From Erinaceus europaeus (taxonomy: Eukaryota > Chordata > Mammalia > Eulipotyphla > Erinaceidae), in NCBI RefSeq assembly GCF_950295315.1, contig NC_080164.1, positions 110,008,447 to 110,072,446 on the forward strand: a stretch of DNA of 64,000 bases. The letters run 5' to 3'. The stretch's first letter is position 1. Each line of letters starts with the position of its first letter. Both the position numbers and the translations under genes were made by a program. The notes beneath the pieces were generated by a model. It was not told the DNA's origin. It saw only the letters and a program-made list of their open reading frames with translations, and did not search any database. This document shows positions 30,815 to 40,759 of this stretch, one piece after another.

Positions 30815-31114
30815 GTGGGAAAGAAATGGACAAAGAAGAAAGCACACCCCAGCTACGCTCCAGCAATGTGAAGCTCGCACCCCGGGTACTCCCATTAATA
30901 ACAGGTGCACTCCACCCAGTGGCTTAGCCACCTGCCAGACTCCTCTAGCAGCTGCCTTTAAATTCTCAGTTTGCTTCCATCTATCTGCTACAATACCTTC
31001 AAATGAGATGGTCAAGTCAGAGATGAGGGGGCACAGAGCATTATGTTGGAATATGGTATTGTATCCCTATGTGAACTAAGTCAAACTTAGAAAGGGGCTC
31101 TTCATTAGAGCACA

Positions 31115-31318
31115 GGCTTTTTTCTTTGAAATATTTACGTGTTTGTAGGATAAAGACAGAGAGAAATTGAGAGGGAAAGAGGAGACAGTGAGGGGGAGAG
31201 AGGATGAGAGACACCTGCAGCCCTGCTTTAAGTCATGTGAAGCTTCCTCCCTGCAGATAGAGACCTGGGGCTTGAACAAGGAGCTCAGCTGGGTATGCCA
31301 CTGCCTAGCTTTTTTCTT
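31115..31318 (-). repeat. SINE-B
   Basis: Minus strand: purine-rich stretch, 'gagagacacctgcagccctg', 'gtgaagcttcctccctgcag', 'ctggggcttgaacaaggagc'. Clear copy. Confidence 0.85.
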
Positions 31319-31587
31319 AAATGGCTTTCTATATTTAGAACACAGTCCTTTTCAAAACCCAAAGTGATAGATGTTACTGGAATTCACACTTCATTTGGAT
31401 TCTTGTGAAGTTGCACAGAAACCCCAAACACAAGTAAACTTTACAGTGCCATTACATAAAAAGTTTGACTTCACTACATGTATTCCAAAAGATTGAGGGA
31501 ATGTAAATTCAAGGTACTGAAGGTCTGAGCAGATGAGCTCACTCTTCCACAGAGCATAAGAGATTAAGCCTTAAAAGAATCACTTCC
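31319..31587. other. Intronic sequence without recognisable features
   Basis: No repeat recognised. Confidence 0.5.
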
Positions 31588-31773
31588 TGGGCAGGTGGAC
31601 AGAGGCAAACATGTTACAGTGTTCAAGTGCCCAGGTTCAAGACCCCTGTGCCCCCTCACAGAGGTGAAGCTTCACAAATGATCTGCAAGTGTGTCTCTGC
31701 CTCCCCGCCCTCTCCTCCCTTCCCTCCTTTCTCTCTGTCTTTATCAAATAAATATATAAAGTATTTTAAAAAG
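31588..31773 (+). repeat. SINE-B
   Basis: 'caagtgcccaggttcaagac', 'gaggtgaagcttcacaaatg', CT-rich stretch, 'atcaaataaatatataaagt'. Confidence 0.8.
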
Positions 31774-31784
31774 GAGTCATCTCA

Positions 31785-32015
31785 GGGCTGAGCAGTGGCA
31801 CACCCTGTTAAGCACACGTAGTACAAGCAGCAAGGCCCCATGCAAGAATCTGGGTTAGAGCCCTCAGCTCCCCACCTGCAGAGAGGGATGTTTCACAAGC
31901 TGTGAAGTAGGTCTGTAGGTATCTCTCTTATCTCTCCCCCTCTCTATCTCCCCTCTCCTCTCAACTTCTCTGTCTCTACACAATAATAATTTTTTAATAT
32001 TTTATAATTTAAAAA
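31785..32015 (+). repeat. SINE-A/C without 3' block
   Basis: 'gggctgagcagtggcacacc', 'ctgttaagcacacgtagtac', B-box remnant 'gggttagagccc', 'ccccacctgcagagagggat', CT-rich stretch and AT-rich tail. The CAA-rich 3' region has decayed. Confidence 0.85.
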
Positions 32016-32375
32016 TAGTCCTTACAAACTTCACAGCAGTGCACACTATTCCCAGACTAAAATGAAGCAAAGTGTCTTGAACAAGTATATTCATTCACTG
32101 AAAAGACTTGATATTATTTTAGAAATTTGTAAGCTTTATCTTCTTTCCTTTGTCAAAATTTAGAAGATCTTTTTAGTAGTATCATCCATTGCCACTTGTT
32201 AAAAAAATATAGAAATGCTATCTGTACTAGAAGTAAAATGGTCTGACAAGTAATACCTGTATGAATATATCATACAAATGCTTGGGTCTTCAAAGAGTCC
32301 AAGACATACTGCAGACGATGATTTATTTTTCTTTTCCTCTCTATATTAAAAACTCTAAATTCTTACTTTTTTGTT
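32016..32375. other. Intronic sequence without recognisable features
   Basis: No repeat recognised. Confidence 0.5.
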
Positions 32376-32648
32376 TTTTTAAATATTTGTGTTCCCTTTT
32401 GTTGCACTTGCTGTTTTATTATTGTTATTGTTATTGATGTCATTGTTGTTGGATAGGACAGAGAGAAATGGAGAAAGATGGGGAAGACAGAGAGGGGGAG
32501 AGAAAGATAGACACCTGCAGATCTGCTTCACTGCCTGTGAAGTGACTCCACTGCAGGTGGGGAGCCAGGGGCTCAAACCAGGATCCTTATGCTGGTCCTT
32601 GTGCTTTGCACCATATGTGCTTAACCCACTGAGCTACCACCCCAGCCT
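32376..32648 (-). repeat. SINE-A
   Basis: Minus-strand copy, nearly full length: tail 'ggaacacaaatatt', CAA/AAC stretch, 'gagaaagatagacacctgca', 'ccactgcaggtggggagcca', 'ggatccttatgctggtcctt', 'gcttaacccactgagctacc'. Fairly young. Confidence 0.93.
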
Positions 32649-32994
32649 CACAATGGTGTCTCCTTCTTACACATGCTGGTAACGTGACAGTGTTGGGCTT
32701 CCTTTGACACTAGGTAGTGGTTCCTCTGTGGATCCAATTTCCTCCATCAATCAAGATATGTCACGATGATAGCTTTTGAAGATACATTAAGAACTTTAAA
32801 AAGCCAATCTTCAGTACTATTGTCAGTTATTTCTTGCTGTTCAGAAAACGTGTACAAAAATAGCCAAAGTTGTGTATGTGTCACTAGGATTTTAACAGCT
32901 AAGAAAATGTAAGGGGGTGGGCAGGAGAAATTCACCCAGAAGAAGACAAATTATTTTCCTTTCCTATATTAAGGGAGAAGGTCACCATTTACAG
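32649..32994. other. Intronic sequence without recognisable features
   Basis: No repeat recognised. Confidence 0.5.
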
Positions 32995-33590
32995 TTAATA
33001 GTAAAATACAGCAGCTGGTACATGTGTAACACTTCTCAATTTTCCACAAAACACTCTAACCTCCCACCTAGGTCTTCCACCTCCATCATGTTCTAGGACC
33101 TTACCACTCCTCCCCCCACCCCAGAATATTTTACTTTGATGCAATACACCAACTCCAGTCCAAGTCTGACTTTGTGTTTTCCTTTCTGTTCTTATTCGTC
33201 AACTTTTGTCTATGAATGAGAGCATCCCATACTTATCCTTCTCTTTCTGGCTGATCTCTCTGCACATGATTTCTTCAAGCTCCACACAAGATGAGGTGGA
33301 GAAGGTAAATTCACTATTTTCAATAGCTGAGTAGTATTACATTGTGTATCTAGATCACAACTTTCTCAGCCACTCATCTGTTGTTGGACACCTGGGTTCC
33401 TTCCAGGTTTTGACTATTACAAATTTTGCTGTTATGAATACAGGTATACACAGATATTTTTGGATGGGTGTGTTTAGTTTCTTAGTATATATCCCTAGGA
33501 GAGGAATTTCAGGGCCATGGGGTAGGTCCACTTCTAACCTGCTGAGAGTTCTCCAGACTGCTCTCCACAGGGGTTGGACAGAACACACAT
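32995..33590 (-). mobile_element. Old L1 ORF2 C-terminal region and 3' UTR
   Basis: Minus strand reads '[14 protein letters not shown]', '[15 protein letters not shown]', 'DLPHGPEIPLLGIYTK', the same peptide order as the large L1 ORF2 C-terminus, but with stops elsewhere. On the plus strand 'cacctgggttccttccaggt' and 'gagtagtattacattgtgta' are the usual antisense L1 phrases. 32995-33230 is the 3' UTR of an older subfamily, also seen at 7.4 kb. Confidence 0.9.
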
Positions 33591-33594
33591 TTTA

Positions 33595-33984
33595 TTCAGC
33601 ACCATGATCCAGGTTCAAGTCCATCATCTGTAAAGGCTCTCATGGTGCTCTTATGAGTCAGTGATGGCTAGATCCCAGATCCCCACACACGGCCAGGTAT
33701 GTGTTGTAGTTGGTGAGCTCCAATTATTATTATTATTTTAAATTCTTTTGGGTGAGGCAAGGACAGGAAGAAAGATGAGATTCCAGAACAACATCCACCA
33801 TCTGTGGAGCTTCCCAGGTACTGAGCAACCATGTGGTAGGTGTCTCGTACTGTGAAACAAACACAGCACCATGTACATGGGCCCAGGTTGGAGCCCCAGG
33901 CTGCCACATGGGAGTATGTGCTGTATGTGTCTGTGAGGGAGAGGAGAGGGCTTCATGAGTGGTAGAGTGGACCTTGATCTCTAC
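33595..33984 (+). repeat. Degenerate SINE-like sequences
   Basis: 'gcaccatgatccaggttcaa' and 'cagcaccatgtacatgggcc', 'gggcttcatgagtggtagag' look like decayed SINE-B pieces. The CT-rich part of the second one continues at 34258-34345, beyond the SINE-A that interrupts it. Confidence 0.45.
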
Positions 33985-34257
33985 TTCTTATTTATTTATT
34001 CCCTTTTGTTGCCCTTGTTGTAGTTACTATTATTGTTGTAGCGATTGATGTCGTTGTTGGATAGGACAGAGAGAAATGGAGAGAGGCGGGGAAGACACAG
34101 AGGGGGAAAGAAAGATAGACACCTGCAGACCTGCTTCACCACCTGTGAAGCGACTCCCCTGTAGGTGGGGAGCCTGGGACTCAAACCCGGATCCTTATGC
34201 TGGTCCTTGCACTTTTGCACCACCTGCACTTAACTTGCTGTGCTACCACCCAACTCT
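33985..34257 (-). repeat. SINE-A, young, nested in an old SINE
   Basis: Minus strand, full length: 'ttgttgcccttgttgtagtt' (tail side), 'agacacctgcagacctgctt', 'gcgactcccctgtaggtggg', 'cggatccttatgctggtcct', 'ttgctgtgctaccacccaac'. Few changes from the other A copies. Splits an older SINE-B-like element. Confidence 0.94.
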
Positions 34258-34514
34258 CCCTCTCTCCTTCTTTTGTATCTCTTACTCCTTCTCTATTTCA
34301 TTCTGTCAATCTTCCATTATCCAGAGAAGAAGAGAAAAAAAATAATAAAACAGAAAACAAAAAACATGCCAGCCAGGAGCAATGAAGACACACACACAGA
34401 AAGCAAGTTCCAGAGATAATCCTGATAGAAAAAGCAGATAGAAAAGTTATTTTATATGTTCTTTTATTTATGTATCTGCTTGAATCTGGGGAACGACTTC
34501 CTTTATACAAAGTG

Positions 34515-34680
34515 ATAAAGAGTGGTATACACAACACACTTTCATGCCTGAGGCTCAGTAATCCCAGGTTCAGTGCCCAGCATCAACATAAGCCAGAGCT
34601 GAGCAGTGCTCTGGTAAATAATAATCACAATAATAGTAATAATGATAAGGAAAACATTTTAAATATTAAATAAAATCTTC
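34515..34680 (+). repeat. SINE-E
   Basis: 'tttcatgcctgaggctcagt', 'cccaggttcagtgcccagca', 'gagctgagcagtgctctggt', AAT-rich tail. Confidence 0.85.
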
Positions 34681-34802
34681 AAATGACATTTGATGTGGGT
34701 ATTTAAATTATTTGAGTCATAAACTTGATAAACAATTTAGATAATCTTTTCAAAATCCTTGTTAAGATAGTCTTAAATTACTTCTGTATTGAATCATGAG
34801 TG

Positions 34803-34900
34803 ATTGGGTCTGACAAGTAGTTCACCGAGTGTAGTGCTTGCCTTAGTATGTGTGAAGACCCAGGTTCGAGTACCTGCCCACCACCAGGGAATATAACAGA
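34803..34900 (+). repeat. Old SINE fragment
   Basis: 'gggtctgacaagtagttcac', 'tgtgaagacccaggttcgag', 'tacctgcccaccaccaggg': tRNA-like head and B box 'ggttcgagtacc', no clear tail. Confidence 0.55.
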
Positions 34901-34904
34901 TCCA

Positions 34905-35445
34905 ACAGACTGATAAAACAAAAGCTATGAGAATCCTAGTTACTATGTGCAGAAATTTTGCTAATCACCCAAGACTAAACTTCCCTAAAAAGAGTTACCT
35001 AGGTAATATATTACTCTGTGAAAAAAAATCACTGGAGAATATTGGGTCTCAAAGAATGGCCCAAGTCAAACAGCCTCCCCTTAACCATAGCAGGGAAGTG
35101 GAGACAAAGAATCTGATTTTAATGACCCCTCCATGGAGGTGATGCAAGCTAACAACTAAGAACTGCTGGCAGGAAAGTCTCTACTTTATTAAGCCTTACA
35201 GTTCTGCCATAGCCTTGTCTGCTCAACAAAAGGAGGACCCAGTGAACTTTGGGCTGAACACTCAGTCTGAATTCTGATCTTTAATTTGCTTAATCCTATT
35301 GATGTTTCTCATGGCTTTTTAATGCAGATACTCTACACTGGGTTTCAAAAGAGAGTAACTGAAGGAGAAGATAAAGATCCTGGGCCCCTGGAGAGTGATC
35401 ATCACCTACTGATGGGCTCAGCATTGATTAAGATCTGTGCTGCCT
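34905..35445. other. Unclassified sequence left of the second L1
   Basis: Denser in G+C than its surroundings and not matched to any repeat in the window. With 37205-37560 it forms one stretch that the L1 interrupts. It could be an old LTR or other unlisted repeat, or plain intron; see findings. Confidence 0.35.
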
Positions 35446-36252
35446 CTGCACAGCCAAAGAAACTATCACACAAAGAGACCCCTCACAGAATGGGAGAAGA
35501 TCTTCACATGCCACACATCAGACAAGAGACTAATAACCAAAATATACAAAGAGCTCAACAAACTTAACACCAAAAAAGCAAATGACCCCATCCAAAAATG
35601 GGCAGAGGCTATGAACAAAACATTAACTTCAGAGGAGATCCAAAAGACTAAGAAACATATGAAAAATTGCTCCAGGTGGCTAATTATCAGAGAAATGCAA
35701 ATAAAGACAACACTGAAATACCACCTTACTCCTGTGAGAATGGCATATATCAAAAAGGACAACAGCAACAAATGCAGTAGAGGCTGTGAGGACAGAGGAG
35801 CCCTTCTGCACTGCTGGTGGGAATGTAAATTGGTCCAGCCTCTGTGGAGAGCAGTCTGGAGAACTCTCACAAGGCTAGACATGGACTTTCCATATGACCC
35901 GGTAATTCCTCTCCTGGGGATATACCCCAAGGATTCCATAATGCCCAACCAAAAAAATATGTGTACACCTATGGTCATAGCAGCACAATTCTTAATAGCT
36001 AAAACCTGGAAGCAACCCAGGTGCCCAACAACAGATGAGTGGCTGAGAAAGCTGTGGTATATATACACAATGGAATACTACACAGCTATTAAGAACAATG
36101 AACCCACCTTCTCTGACCCATCTTGGATGGAGCTAGAAGGAATTATGTTAAGTGAGCTAAGTCAGAAAGATAAAGATGAGTATGGGATGATCCCACTCAT
36201 CAACAGAAGTTGGGAAAGAAGAACAGAAAGGGAAACTAAAAGCAGGATTTGA
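35446..36252 (+). pseudogene. L1 ORF2 C-terminal part, frame still open
   Basis: About 265 codons of ORF2p with no stop or frameshift: 'WEKIFTCHTSDK', 'NDPIQKWAEAMN', '[20 protein letters not shown]', Cys motif 'CSRGCEDRGALLHCWWEC' with all C-x3-C-x7-H-x4-C residues kept, 'IPLLGIYPKD', 'IYTMEYYTAIKNNEP', then stop (TGA at 36250). Endonuclease and RT are missing, so there is no enzyme activity. The open frame says that the copy is younger than the large L1, whose matching segment has a stop at 28028 and others up to 28090. Confidence 0.9.
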
Positions 36253-37199
36253 CTAAATCTGGAGTAGGGCACCAAAGTAAAAACCCTATGGTGAGGGGGA
36301 TGGTGGACATTCAGCTTCCCGGGGTGGTGGTGGGGCAGGGGTGGGTGGGTGGGTTGGGACACAGTCTCTTGGTGGTGGGAATGGTGTTTATGTACACTCC
36401 TATTAATTTTTAGTCATATAAATCACTATTTAATTAATATGAGAGGGGGAAAAATGATTGTATGTCTCAAACTTTTTAAAGCACAGACTGAGTCTTTTTA
36501 ATAGATAGGCTGTCTTTGATATGTTGACTCTCTCAAAAGCCTAGACCAGGGAGAACAGAAGCAACCAGTGGCACAGCTATATACAAGATGTTGGGTATTA
36601 TTCAGCAAACCTTAGCAAAGGGACTTTTCAAAGTTAACCCAATTACAAAATAATGTGATGATAACAACAACTATCCATTGTCTTCTTGCATGCTTCTCTA
36701 AATTCATATCAAATAATATTGCATATGCCGATCACAACCTAATCAATGCAAGAGTGCCACCTCAGCATGCTTCACTTCAGACTGTGTCCAGAGACTTCAG
36801 GTGTGGAATGACAACCCTTCAGCTTCATTACTTGGCCACCAGGTTCCAGATGCCAGCATGATGCTGACCAGACTTCCTGGGACAGACTACCCTACCAATG
36901 TGTTCTGGAGCTTGGCTTCCCCAGAGCCCCACCCTACTAGCTAGGGAAAGAGAGAGGCAGACTGGGAGTATGGATGGACAAGTCAATGCCCATGTTCAGC
37001 GGGGAAGCAATTACAGAAAGTAGATCTTCTGCCTTTTGCAACCCACAATGACCTTGGGTCCATACTCCCAGAGGGATAAAGAATGGGAAAGCTATCAGGG
37101 GAAGGGATAGGATATAGATATCTGGTGGTGGGAACTGTGTGGAGTTGTACCCCTCCTATCCTATGGTTTTGTTAATATCTCCTTTTTTAAATAAATAAA
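35446..37199 (+). mobile_element. Second L1, 5'-truncated, 1.75 kb
   Basis: Enters the L1 sequence at the ORF2 segment matching about 27.98 kb of the large copy. ORF2 tail to 36252, then a 3' UTR to 'ttttttaaataaataaat'. Two internal segments of the 3' UTR are missing compared with the large copy: about 100 bases (29.22-29.32 kb equivalent) and about 270 bases ('cttcattacttgg' joined directly to 'ccaccaggttccag', near 36834). A decayed target duplication is likely: 'aagatctgtgctgcc' (35430) and 'aagacctgctctgcc' (37202), 12 of 15 identical. Confidence 0.93.
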
Positions 37200-37204
37200 T
37201 AAGA

Positions 37205-37565
37205 CCTGCTCTGCCACTGTTGTTTCCAAGGTGTCTCTCTGCTTGGCATTAAAAGCACAGATGTTCATACTTTTACTTGGCCTCTTGTTCAGCCCCCTGC
37301 TTCCATGATGTGGCTACCTAGCATGTTCAAGAGGCTCCTTTAACCAAGACCCCCTTAGACCTGGGACGAAGAAACACCTGACTCCTTGCTAGTTGAAAGT
37401 GACTTCTAACCTTTTAAGAACAGCTAGTTAGAGGACCAGCAGGTTATACATCAAATGTTGGAAAGTGGGAGACTAGAAGTGATGGTTTTTAATGCCTCTA
37501 AGTCCCAGTTCTATAACCTGTGAAGTCAAGATATGAATCTATACATGCAGTAAATACACTTTTAG
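37205..37565. other. Unclassified sequence right of the second L1
   Basis: Continuation of the stretch at 34905-35445. Contains 'ggcattaaaagcac' (a possible variant poly(A) signal in an old LTR), but no inverted ends or primer binding site were found. Confidence 0.35.
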
Positions 37566-37574
37566 AAGGTGGTA

Positions 37575-37640
37575 TAAGGGCCAAGGAGACAGCATAAGGG
37601 TGATACAAATGTATTTTCATACTTGAGACTCTTAGGAAGA
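37575..37640 (+). repeat. SINE-E head fragment
   Basis: 'gccaaggagacagcataagg', 'gtattttcatacttgagact' then loss of homology. Confidence 0.6.
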
Positions 37641-37862
37641 GAGGGAAATGGGGGGAGAGGAAAGGGAAGGAGAGGAGGTGAGGCGCAGGGGAAGGAGAGG
37701 GAGATAGAGAAAGAGAGGGAGAGAACTGAAGAATCAGTACACCATCCAGCAGGCTTCTCCAGTAATGCACCTGGTGGTCACATGTGATGTTAGGGTTCAA
37801 GTGATGGGTCTTGTACATAGAAAAATGTACATTTTATTGGGTGAGCTCTTTTCCAGACCTTA
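37641..37862 (-). repeat. Purine-rich tract and old SINE-F-like remnant
   Basis: GGAGA-rich tract (37645-37725) then 'gaatcagtacaccatccagc', 'ttagggttcaagtgatgggt', 'gggtgagctcttttccagac', which resembles F on the minus strand. Confidence 0.45.
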
Positions 37863-37957
37863 GATCAAATTCTTCCTTCTGCCTGGAGTGATGTACACAA
37901 ACAAATACATGGCCTTCTCAAATGCCTGGTGTTTTTGCTCAAAGGATACTTTTTTCT

Positions 37958-38272
37958 TTTTTTTTTTGCCTCCACAATTAGTGCTGGGGCTCCATGCCTG
38001 CACTAAGAACCCACTGCTCCTGGAGGATATTTTTCCCCTTTTGTTGCCCTTGTTGTTTATCATTGTTGTTGTTGTTACTGCTGCCATTGTTGTTGGATAG
38101 GGCAGAAAGAAGGGGGAGGGGGGAATAGATACCTGCAGACCTGCTTCACTGCTTGTGAGGCTACCCCCACACACACACCCTGAAGGTGGGGAGCTGGGGA
38201 CATGAACCAGGATCCTTACTCTGCTCTATGTGCTTCACACCATGTGTGCTTAACTTGCACCTCCCAGCCCCC
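37958..38272 (-). repeat. SINE-C, nearly full length
   Basis: C-type 3' block at 37970-38030 ('gtgctggggctccatgcctg', 'aacccactgctcctggagga'), CAA-rich region, 'atacctgcagacctgcttca', an expanded 'cacacacaccc' insertion, 'catgaaccaggatccttact', head near 38270. Confidence 0.9.
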
Positions 38273-38279
38273 CAAAGGA

Positions 38280-39392
38280 TACCTTTTACAGTGAGATTTT
38301 TGAATCACTAATTAAAGTCTCAGTCTGGAGCTCCAGTTTTTCCTCCTCCTGCTCCATTTCTTGGGCAGTAAAACATGTCACCATCTGATAGGCTAAGTAT
38401 CTTAAGTGCTCACTATTCCTCCCTCTCTAGAGTACAGACTCTTATATAAGACTATCAATTCTATCTGTTGAGTTCATCAGGAAAAAAGTACTGGTGGAAA
38501 CACTGTTTTGCTTGAACACATATCGGGCCAGTAAAAGCTTGTTAAACAAATAAAATGTGATACAGAATTGAGTATCTTAAAAAAAAAAAATCTCACTCAT
38601 CCTAATACCAACAGTGCGATAATATTTGTGTAAAGTATTTAAACTGCATGTATGGAGGATTTGAATCAAAACATTTCCTCAGAGATCCATACGTTACTTT
38701 TATTTGCCTTTGAATTTACTCTGTAGATAACTTGCATAAAGCAGAGAAAACTGGAGGAAAAGCATTTTCTAAGAAGTCTCACACACAAGAGTCCCATTTT
38801 GCCAATAAGACTGTTTTATTTCTCTAAATGCAATTAAGAGATTTATTTGTGGAAGTGCCTATCAAATTTCAATTTCACTTCTTGAATAATTTATAACTAT
38901 GAAGTACTTCAAAATTAAGCATATACTTTGAAATGTGTTAATGTACCATTCCCTTCACGCAAAGCTTTGATTCCTTTGTTCGTGATATTCTATTGAATCA
39001 TTCATTGATATTAGTTCATATTATACTTATATATAAGATGTTGATTATGCTTAGCTTTTCATCAGCAATCTTTTTTTTTTCTTTTCTTTTCCCCCAAATT
39101 GAACACTCTCTTCAGCTTCATTCAGAGAGGAATATTTTACATTACCTGGGGTTGTAAGAGTCCCTCATCAAAGTGAAGCACAGGATTCTGAATTCTCAGA
39201 TCTGAACTACATTTTGAAAGTGTAAATTGTACAGACAGGTCCAAGTGAAATTTAAAATAGAAAGTCATATATAACCTCAAATTACCTCAACTTCATCCAA
39301 TCAAAAGTCATCTTTCATGCCCCACTCTGATTTCCTACTCATCAACTACTCCAGATGAACTGGTCTAAGTTCCTTCCTTCCATCCTTCCCCC
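38280..39392. other. Intronic sequence without recognisable repeats
   Basis: About 1.1 kb with no identified retroelement; A10 and T10 tracts only. Confidence 0.5.
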
Positions 39393-39470
39393 TACTTCCT
39401 TCCTTCCTTCCTTCCTTCCTTCCTTCCTTCCTTCCTTCCTTCCTTCCTTCCTTCTCTCTTTCTTTCTTTT
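39393..39470. repeat. (TTCC)n microsatellite
   Basis: About 14 pure TTCC units then CTTT units. Lies at the tail side of the minus-strand SINE-B that follows, so probably expanded from its A tail. Confidence 0.97.
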
Positions 39471-39620
39471 TTAATCTTTTCTTATTATATTTATTTATTT
39501 ATTGGATAGAGACAGCCAGAAATCAAGAGGGAAAGGTGATAGAGTGGGACAATGAGACAGAGACACCTGCAGCCTTGCATCACCACTCACAAAGCTTTCC
39601 AACTGTAAATGGAGTGGTCT
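39471..39620 (-). repeat. SINE-B, 5'-truncated
   Basis: 'tttatttatttattggatag', 'gacagccagaaatcaagagg', 'gacacctgcagccttgcatc', 'caaagctttccaactg'. The head is absent. Confidence 0.8.
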
Positions 39621-39824
39621 AAGTTTCAATCAACCTACTGATATCTTGTCATGAAATAATGTAACTATATGTGCCTCTTCTCAATCTAAAAAAGACTTTC
39701 CTTGAGGGGAGTAGTGTTTCACTGATGAACCTTCATACCTGTATGTACTTATGTGTACTATCAAGTACCAGAGTTATATTAGGGCTAGCATTATATAAAA
39801 TAAATGTGGTTTCATAAATATCCC

Positions 39825-39835
39825 CCCCCCCAATT
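39825..39835. repeat. C11 homopolymer
   Basis: Run of C next to an A/T-rich stretch; likely mutable. Confidence 0.8.
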
Positions 39836-39880
39836 TTTATTTTCTCTTTTGTGGAACAATAGTGGGTGATAAATATACTG

Positions 39881-39995
39881 TTTCTTCTTCTTCTTCTCCT
39901 TCTCCTTCTCCTTCTCCTTCTCCTTCTCCTTCTCCTTCTCCTTCTCCTTCTCCTTCTCCTTCTCCTTCTCCTTCTCCTTCTTCTTCTTCTTCTTC
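39881..39995. repeat. (CTTCTC)n hexanucleotide repeat
   Basis: About 14 copies of the six-base unit flanked by CTT triplets: 115 bases of pure pyrimidines with mirror symmetry, a sequence type that can form intramolecular triplex (H-DNA). In the GRID2 pre-mRNA it reads as GAGAAG, a purine-rich element like exonic splicing enhancers. Confidence 0.97.
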
Positions 39996-40034
39996 ATTTT
40001 TAATAGAGACAGAAGGGTAGAAAGGCAGAAGAAG

Positions 40035-40165
40035 GGCTTTAAGTGCACATACTATGAAGCTGGGAAGGGAAGAGTTTCAGGAGCGATCACATGGTGCTAC
40101 AGGTCTCTCTTTTCTTTCTCTATTTCTCTCAGCCCTAGCAAATTAAATTAATAAATTTAAAAAGT
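40035..40165 (+). repeat. SINE-B, internally deleted
   Basis: 'gctttaagtgcacatactat', 'gagtttcaggagcgatcaca', 'ctacaggtctctcttttctt', 'aaattaaattaataaat'. B box region missing. Confidence 0.7.
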
Positions 40166-40227
40166 AAAGGTGTAAAGTATTATAATAATCCAATAATTAA
40201 TCCATAAAGATTTATTTTAAAATTAAA

Positions 40228-40385
40228 GGACATTACAGTGTGGACTTAAGTTCAAGCTCCTGGTCCCTACTTGCAAGGAGGAAAGCTTCATGAGTGATGA
40301 AGCAGGACTGCAGATGTCTCTCGATCTATATATATATCTACCATTCCATTTCTGTCACTATCCAATAATAAATAAAAAATTAAAT
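40228..40385 (+). repeat. SINE-B, head missing
   Basis: 'acattacagtgtggacttaa', 'gttcaagctcctggtcccta', 'gaaagcttcatgagtgatga', 'ctgcagatgtctctcgatct', 'ccaataataaataaaa'. Confidence 0.8.
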
Positions 40386-40421
40386 ATATATTTAAAAGAT
40401 TCAGATTTTCAGCTTCACTGT

Positions 40422-40492
40422 AGGGGGGGTGGTAGGGACACAGACCTTTGACGGTGGGAATGGTGTTAATATACATTCTTATTTTTAAAAAA
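40422..40492 (+). mobile_element. L1 3' UTR fragment
   Basis: 'gggacacagacctttgacgg', 'tgggaatggtgttaatatac' match the start of the L1 3' UTR at 28.88 kb and 36.36 kb. Very short. Confidence 0.7.
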
Positions 40493-40702
40493 TTGGTTAA
40501 GAGTACACATTGCCAAGCAAGCACAAGTATCCAGGTTTGAGCCCCTGCTCCCCACCTGTGTGTGTGTGTGTGGGAGCTTCAGAAGCAGTGAACTAGGGCT
40601 GCAGGTGTTTCTCTTTCTCTCTCCCTCAATTCCTCAAAACTTCTCAACTTCTCTCTGTCCTATCAAAATAAATGGATATGTATTAAAAAAAAAAAAGAAA
40701 GG
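40493..40702 (+). repeat. SINE-B
   Basis: 'gttaagagtacacattgcca', 'caggtttgagcccctgctcc', a small (GT) expansion, 'gagcttcagaagcagtgaac', 'ctgcaggtgtttctctttct', 'tatcaaaataaatgg' and A12. Followed by a 60-base segment that also follows the SINE-B at 40035; see findings. Confidence 0.85.
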
Positions 40703-40759
40703 TGTGGAAGTACATAGTGATCCAGTGTTTAATCCATAAATGTATATTTTAAAGTTAAA

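Noticed and set aside
35466..36068. 200-codon minus-strand open frame
   Set aside because: It is the reverse of the L1 ORF2 C-terminal coding region. Antisense frames opposite conserved L1 coding sequence are common; no independent gene signal.
34905..37565. Endogenous retrovirus around the second L1
   Set aside because: No gag, pol or env-like coding sequence, no primer binding site and no paired LTRs could be seen; only a weak composition argument remains.
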